Assembly: GCF_000817735.3 (NCBI RefSeq) | Contig: NZ_JTJC03000001.1 | Location: forward strand, 1,082,128 to 1,126,216 | From: Scytonema millei VB511283 | Lineage (GTDB): Bacteria > Cyanobacteriota > Cyanobacteriia > Cyanobacteriales > Chroococcidiopsidaceae | Direction: 5' to 3' | Length of the DNA: 44,089 bases | In this document: piece after piece, positions 41,496 through 44,089 of the stretch | Position numbering within the stretch: the stretch's first letter is position 1 | Layout: every line of letters begins with the position of its first letter | Program-made: the position numbers and the translations under genes | Notes under the pieces: generated by a model | Database searches by the model: none | What the model was told of the DNA's origin: nothing | What the model saw: only the letters and a program-made list of their open reading frames with translations

Positions 41496-43328
41496 ATGCT
41501 ACCGCGCCAATATCGTCAATCCCACCCCATGAAAATCATTTACCCCGCCTATGGCAGTAAAACGAAAACCACCCGCACTGTCGGGCGTAGTTTCCAAGCC
41601 GTAGTGTTAATGCTAGGGATTACTCTTGCCTTGTTTGGTGGGATTGGCAGTCGGCTGGCATATTTACAGCTGATTGAAGGGACTCGCAATCGTCAGTTGG
41701 CAGACAATAACCGCATTCGCTTGATTCCCAAACAGCCAGAACGGGGTAGTATCTTCGATCGCAAAGGCAGAATTTTAGCAACTAGTCGTCTGTCTCATTC
41801 CGTTTACATTTGGCCTATGGCTCCCAAAAAACCGGAATGGGACAGTACTAAACAACGGCTTGCCCAAATTTTACAAATGCCAGCCGCCGAAATTCAACAA
41901 CGCATGGATAAAGCCGGGGTAAATTCTCCTAGCCTAATTCGCATGGCACGAGATATTAACCCCGCTCAAATTACGGCTTTGGCAGAATACAAAAATCAAT
42001 TAAAAGATGTAGAAGTTTACATCGAACCGATTCGCAGTTATCCCAACGGTCAAATCGCCGCCCACATTCTCGGTTATACAGGCGAGATGAATGACGATAC
42101 ATTAGCTGAGAAACGTAAAGAAGGCTATCGCCTCGGAGATGTCATCGGACAAATGGGAGTAGAAGCAGCCTTTGAGAAGCAACTGCGGGGTGAATGGGGC
42201 GGACAACAGGTAGAAGTTGATGGGAAAGGCAGGGTTTTACGATATTTAGGCGAGAAGAAGGCAAGGTCGGGTCAGAACATTCATTTAACGATCGATCTAG
42301 AGTTACAAAAAGCCGCCGAAAAAACTTTGGGCGATCGCCAAGGGGCAATTGTCGCCCTCGACCCCCGTACTGGCGGGGTTTTGGCAATGGTGAGTCGTCC
42401 TACCTTCGACCCCAACGTATTTTCTAAACGCATCACCCCCGCCGTATGGCGCAGCCTGCAAAAGAAAGACCACCCCTTTGTCAACCGTGCCTTAAGAGGC
42501 TTTCCCCCTGCCAGTACGTACAAAATCATCACCGCTACAGCTGGCTTGGAGTCGGGGAAATTTTCGCCTAAAACGCGATTGCAGACTTACGGTTGCATGA
42601 ACATCGGTGGTACGAGATTCTGCGATTGGAATCTTGCCGGATTTGGCGTACTCGATTTTCCTGGGGCGTTGGCTTGGAGTAGCGATACATTTTTCTATCA
42701 AATCGGTCGGGGAATTGGCGGACCGACTCTGATTGAATGGACGCGAAAGTTTGGCTTTGGGCGCAAAACGGGAATCGAACTCGCACCGGAAGAGGCTAAA
42801 GGTTTAGTTGCGGATGATAAATGGAAGCGAGCCAACTATGACTTACCTTGGAAGGTAGGGGACACGGTAAACATGTCCATCGGTCAAGGATTTTTGCAAG
42901 TTTCTCCCTTGCAAGTTGCTGTGATGTTCGCCGTTCCTGCTAGTGGTGGCTACCGGATCAAACCGCACTTACTGCGAGATAACGAGGAAGCGAAGAAATG
43001 GCGGGAGTCTTTAAATATCAAACCAAGCACCGTGCAAACCGTCCGTCAGGGATTGCGACAAGTCGTAGCTAGCGGGACGGGTAGGGCATTGAATTCTCCT
43101 ACCATTCCCCCCGCTGCTGGTAAAAGCGGTACGGCGGAGACTTATAAGAAGAAATCTCACACTTGGTTTGGCGGTTACGCCCCATACAATAAACCAGAAA
43201 TTGTGGTCGTAGCGTTTGCCGAACACTCTGGTGGTGGCGGTGGAAAGCTTTGCGCCCCAATGGTGTTGAAGGTTATGGAAGCTTATTTTCACGGACAGAA
43301 AGCAAAGGGAGAAGTTGTAAGTCGGTAG
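41496..43328 (+). CDS. mrdA: penicillin-binding protein 2, D,D-transpeptidase
   Basis: A 610-residue class B PBP. One N-terminal TM helix (AVVLMLGITLALFGGIGSRL) is followed by the dimerisation domain (RLIPKQPERGSIFDRKGRIL). Transpeptidase motifs: PPASTYKIIT (catalytic Ser, about residue 339), SSD (SxN equivalent, in LAWSSDTFFYQIG), and KSGTAETYKKK (about 542). PBP2 makes peptidoglycan for side-wall elongation and works with RodA, which is not in this window. An internal ATG at codon 12 (MKIIYPAYG) is an alternative start. It is divergent from potA. Confidence 0.95.
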   Translation: MLPRQYRQSHPMKIIYPAYGSKTKTTRTVGRSFQAVVLMLGITLALFGGIGSRLAYLQLIEGTRNRQLADNNRIRLIPKQPERGSIFDRKGRILATSRLSHSVYIWPMAPKKPEWDSTKQRLAQILQMPAAEIQQRMDKAGVNSPSLIRMARDINPAQITALAEYKNQLKDVEVYIEPIRSYPNGQIAAHILGYTGEMNDDTLAEKRKEGYRLGDVIGQMGVEAAFEKQLRGEWGGQQVEVDGKGRVLRYLGEKKARSGQNIHLTIDLELQKAAEKTLGDRQGAIVALDPRTGGVLAMVSRPTFDPNVFSKRITPAVWRSLQKKDHPFVNRALRGFPPASTYKIITATAGLESGKFSPKTRLQTYGCMNIGGTRFCDWNLAGFGVLDFPGALAWSSDTFFYQIGRGIGGPTLIEWTRKFGFGRKTGIELAPEEAKGLVADDKWKRANYDLPWKVGDTVNMSIGQGFLQVSPLQVAVMFAVPASGGYRIKPHLLRDNEEAKKWRESLNIKPSTVQTVRQGLRQVVASGTGRALNSPTIPPAAGKSGTAETYKKKSHTWFGGYAPYNKPEIVVVAFAEHSGGGGGKLCAPMVLKVMEAYFHGQKAKGEVVSR

Positions 43329-43816
43329 GGGCGAGTTTGGAAACCCACCCGTAGGGGAGTCGGCGGTCGGAATGAATTACTCAGGGTTTGTACGTTTACG
43401 TACAGACAAGTTTGGCTTTTTTGGTTATGCGCTTTGGATGTTTCTGCTAATCGCGAGAGATTCGAGAGTTAGCTTTCAGCCATTTAGATAAAGCTTTCTT
43501 AAGTATCGAAACGATTTATGCTAAAAATCTCAATACACAAGTTAAAATTCTTTTTGAAATGAACGCAGTGTTACTGTGAATGTTGAATATATGAGTTCCA
43601 CTCAGGCGTTGGATAAGTCATAGTTGCGATCGCTCTTTAACAAAGTTTCACAATAGTTTCAGTATTTTCTCTAAACTTGACAGAGAAAAAATGAAATATG
43701 TTGATTTTATGTGACGAAAAGCACTTTTTTGCTGTTTGAACCGAACCTTGAGATGCAAATGTAAGTACTTACTGTTTTGTTAAAAACTTCAAACCCGCAT
43801 TTACTAAACAACTTTT
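43329..43816. other. intergenic region between mrdA and the interrupted TPR gene
   Basis: About 490 bases without a gene. TGTACGTTTACGTACA (43389-43404) is a perfect 7-bp inverted repeat around TT. The right half is AT-rich and must hold the promoter for the TPR gene. No terminator with a T tract was found after mrdA. Confidence 0.45.
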
Positions 43817-44005
43817 ATGACCGCAACGACTAATAACAATTTGACCTCGATTGAGGAATTTCCATCTGCTGTTGAAGTTGCTAAGATTTGGCAGCAAAAG
43901 GGGACTCAATTAGCCAATTTAGGTAAATATACAGAAGCATTGAATTACCTAAATCGAGCTATAACAATTCATGAAGACAATCCTACTGCTTTAGAGGATG
44001 TTTGA
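43817..44005 (+). pseudogene. TPR protein gene, truncated by IS insertion
   Basis: The frame starts MTATTNNNLTSIEEFPSAVE and contains one TPR-like helix pair (IWQQKGTQLANLGKYTEALNYL then NRAITIHEDNPTAL). The coding sequence meets the IS tip (GAGGATG at 43994) and ends at a TGA inside the IS (44003-44005), giving 62 codons. The rest of the protein, likely more TPRs, lies beyond the IS outside the window. The ATG has no strong ribosome-binding site. Confidence 0.75.
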
Positions 44006-44089
44006 AAAGTTTTGAAGGGTGAGATTTTATGCCAGCCGCCTAACCATGATACGGATCATGGCAAGGTAGATAAAAGTCTCGGAGGTTTG
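43994..44089 (-). mobile_element. IS5-type insertion sequence, one end, inverted relative to that at 1-93
   Basis: Exact reverse complement of bases 1-93, plus three further bases. The tip GAGGATGTTTGAAAAG lies next to TTA (43991-43993), the same triplet as at 94-96. The element's body is off the right edge. It interrupts the TPR gene. Confidence 0.8.
44027..44089 (-). CDS. IS5-family transposase, C-terminal 20 residues only (partial)
   Basis: On the minus strand, QTSETFIYLAMIRIMVRRLA is followed by a stop at 44029-44027. Identical to the tail encoded at 1-60 with one more residue visible. The rest is outside the window. Confidence 0.75.
   Translation of the reverse strand, partial: QTSETFIYLAMIRIMVRRLA

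Noticed and set aside
43389-43404. LexA (SOS) box
   Set aside because: The GTAC half-sites are too far apart for the cyanobacterial LexA consensus, and it follows rather than precedes the neighbouring gene.

Overview
The window is a cyanobacterial chromosome segment. GCGATCGC (HIP1) palindromes are dense throughout, the carboxysome shell genes ccmK3 and ccmK4 are present, and there are a CYP110-like P450, a DUF4912 protein, a remnant of xisH and many short tandem heptamer repeats of the kind known from filamentous cyanobacteria and Chroococcidiopsis-like genomes. Gene content fits a Chroococcidiopsis/Nostocales-type genome; I cannot name the species.

Layout. Both ends of the window are the same ~93-bp end of an IS5-type insertion sequence in opposite orientation, each carrying the last ~20 codons of a transposase that points inward; the right copy interrupts a TPR gene. 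From left to right: two small hypothetical genes and a LysR regulator (0.4-2 kb); a GCS2-type carboxylate-amine ligase; a Coq4-like gene divergent from a TetR gene with two matching operator palindromes between them (3.8-5.2 kb); a DUF1338 (HglS-like) enzyme; a RetSat/CrtH-like FAD oxidoreductase with a 4-TM neighbour (6.5-8.8 kb); a pentapeptide-repeat protein, a GNAT and mutL (9.3-12.3 kb); a cysteine-less rhodanese, ccmK3-ccmK4 and a TIGR04283-type glycosyltransferase (12.7-15.2 kb); a P450, a CPA1 antiporter, a saccharopine-dehydrogenase-like protein and a BrkB/YihY membrane protein (15.2-20.9 kb); a CAP-domain secreted protein and about 1 kb of repeat-rich non-coding DNA (22.3-23.8 kb); DUF4912, pterin carbinolamine dehydratase, GPH-type symporter, phosphoribosyltransferase and MATE transporter (23.8-29.1 kb); a small membrane protein divergent from an AraC regulator with 21-bp-spaced operator repeats; an AEC permease and a VanY-type carboxypeptidase; a toxin-antitoxin/remnant patch (33.1-34.4 kb: decayed xisH, orphan Phd antitoxin, UPF0175-DUF3368 pair); a methyltransferase; a damaged pbpC; a potA-potD-potB polyamine ABC operon lacking potC; and mrdA (PBP2).

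The strongest unexplained signals are two. (1) Heptamer repeats (units such as GAATTCC, GGGAGCA, TTGGTAG, TTATCAG, GACTTTT, CCCCACA) fill intergenic gaps and have also entered genes in frame: mutL twice, pbpC twice, the AEC permease once, and the C-terminal tails of the P450, a methyltransferase and PotB. Because 7 and 3 are coprime, a repeated heptamer always translates to the same cyclic 7-residue peptide, so a single stop-free orientation keeps a gene open in every frame. (2) Gene decay: pbpC has an in-frame TAG followed by 38 recognisable in-frame codons of its C-terminal domain, and a 33-codon xisH remnant sits beside the orphan antitoxin. No CRISPR array, rRNA or tRNA was seen. I found no wholly new multi-gene system; the regulatory pairs (TetR/Coq4-like, AraC/small membrane protein) and an orphan terminator that may end a small RNA are the best leads.
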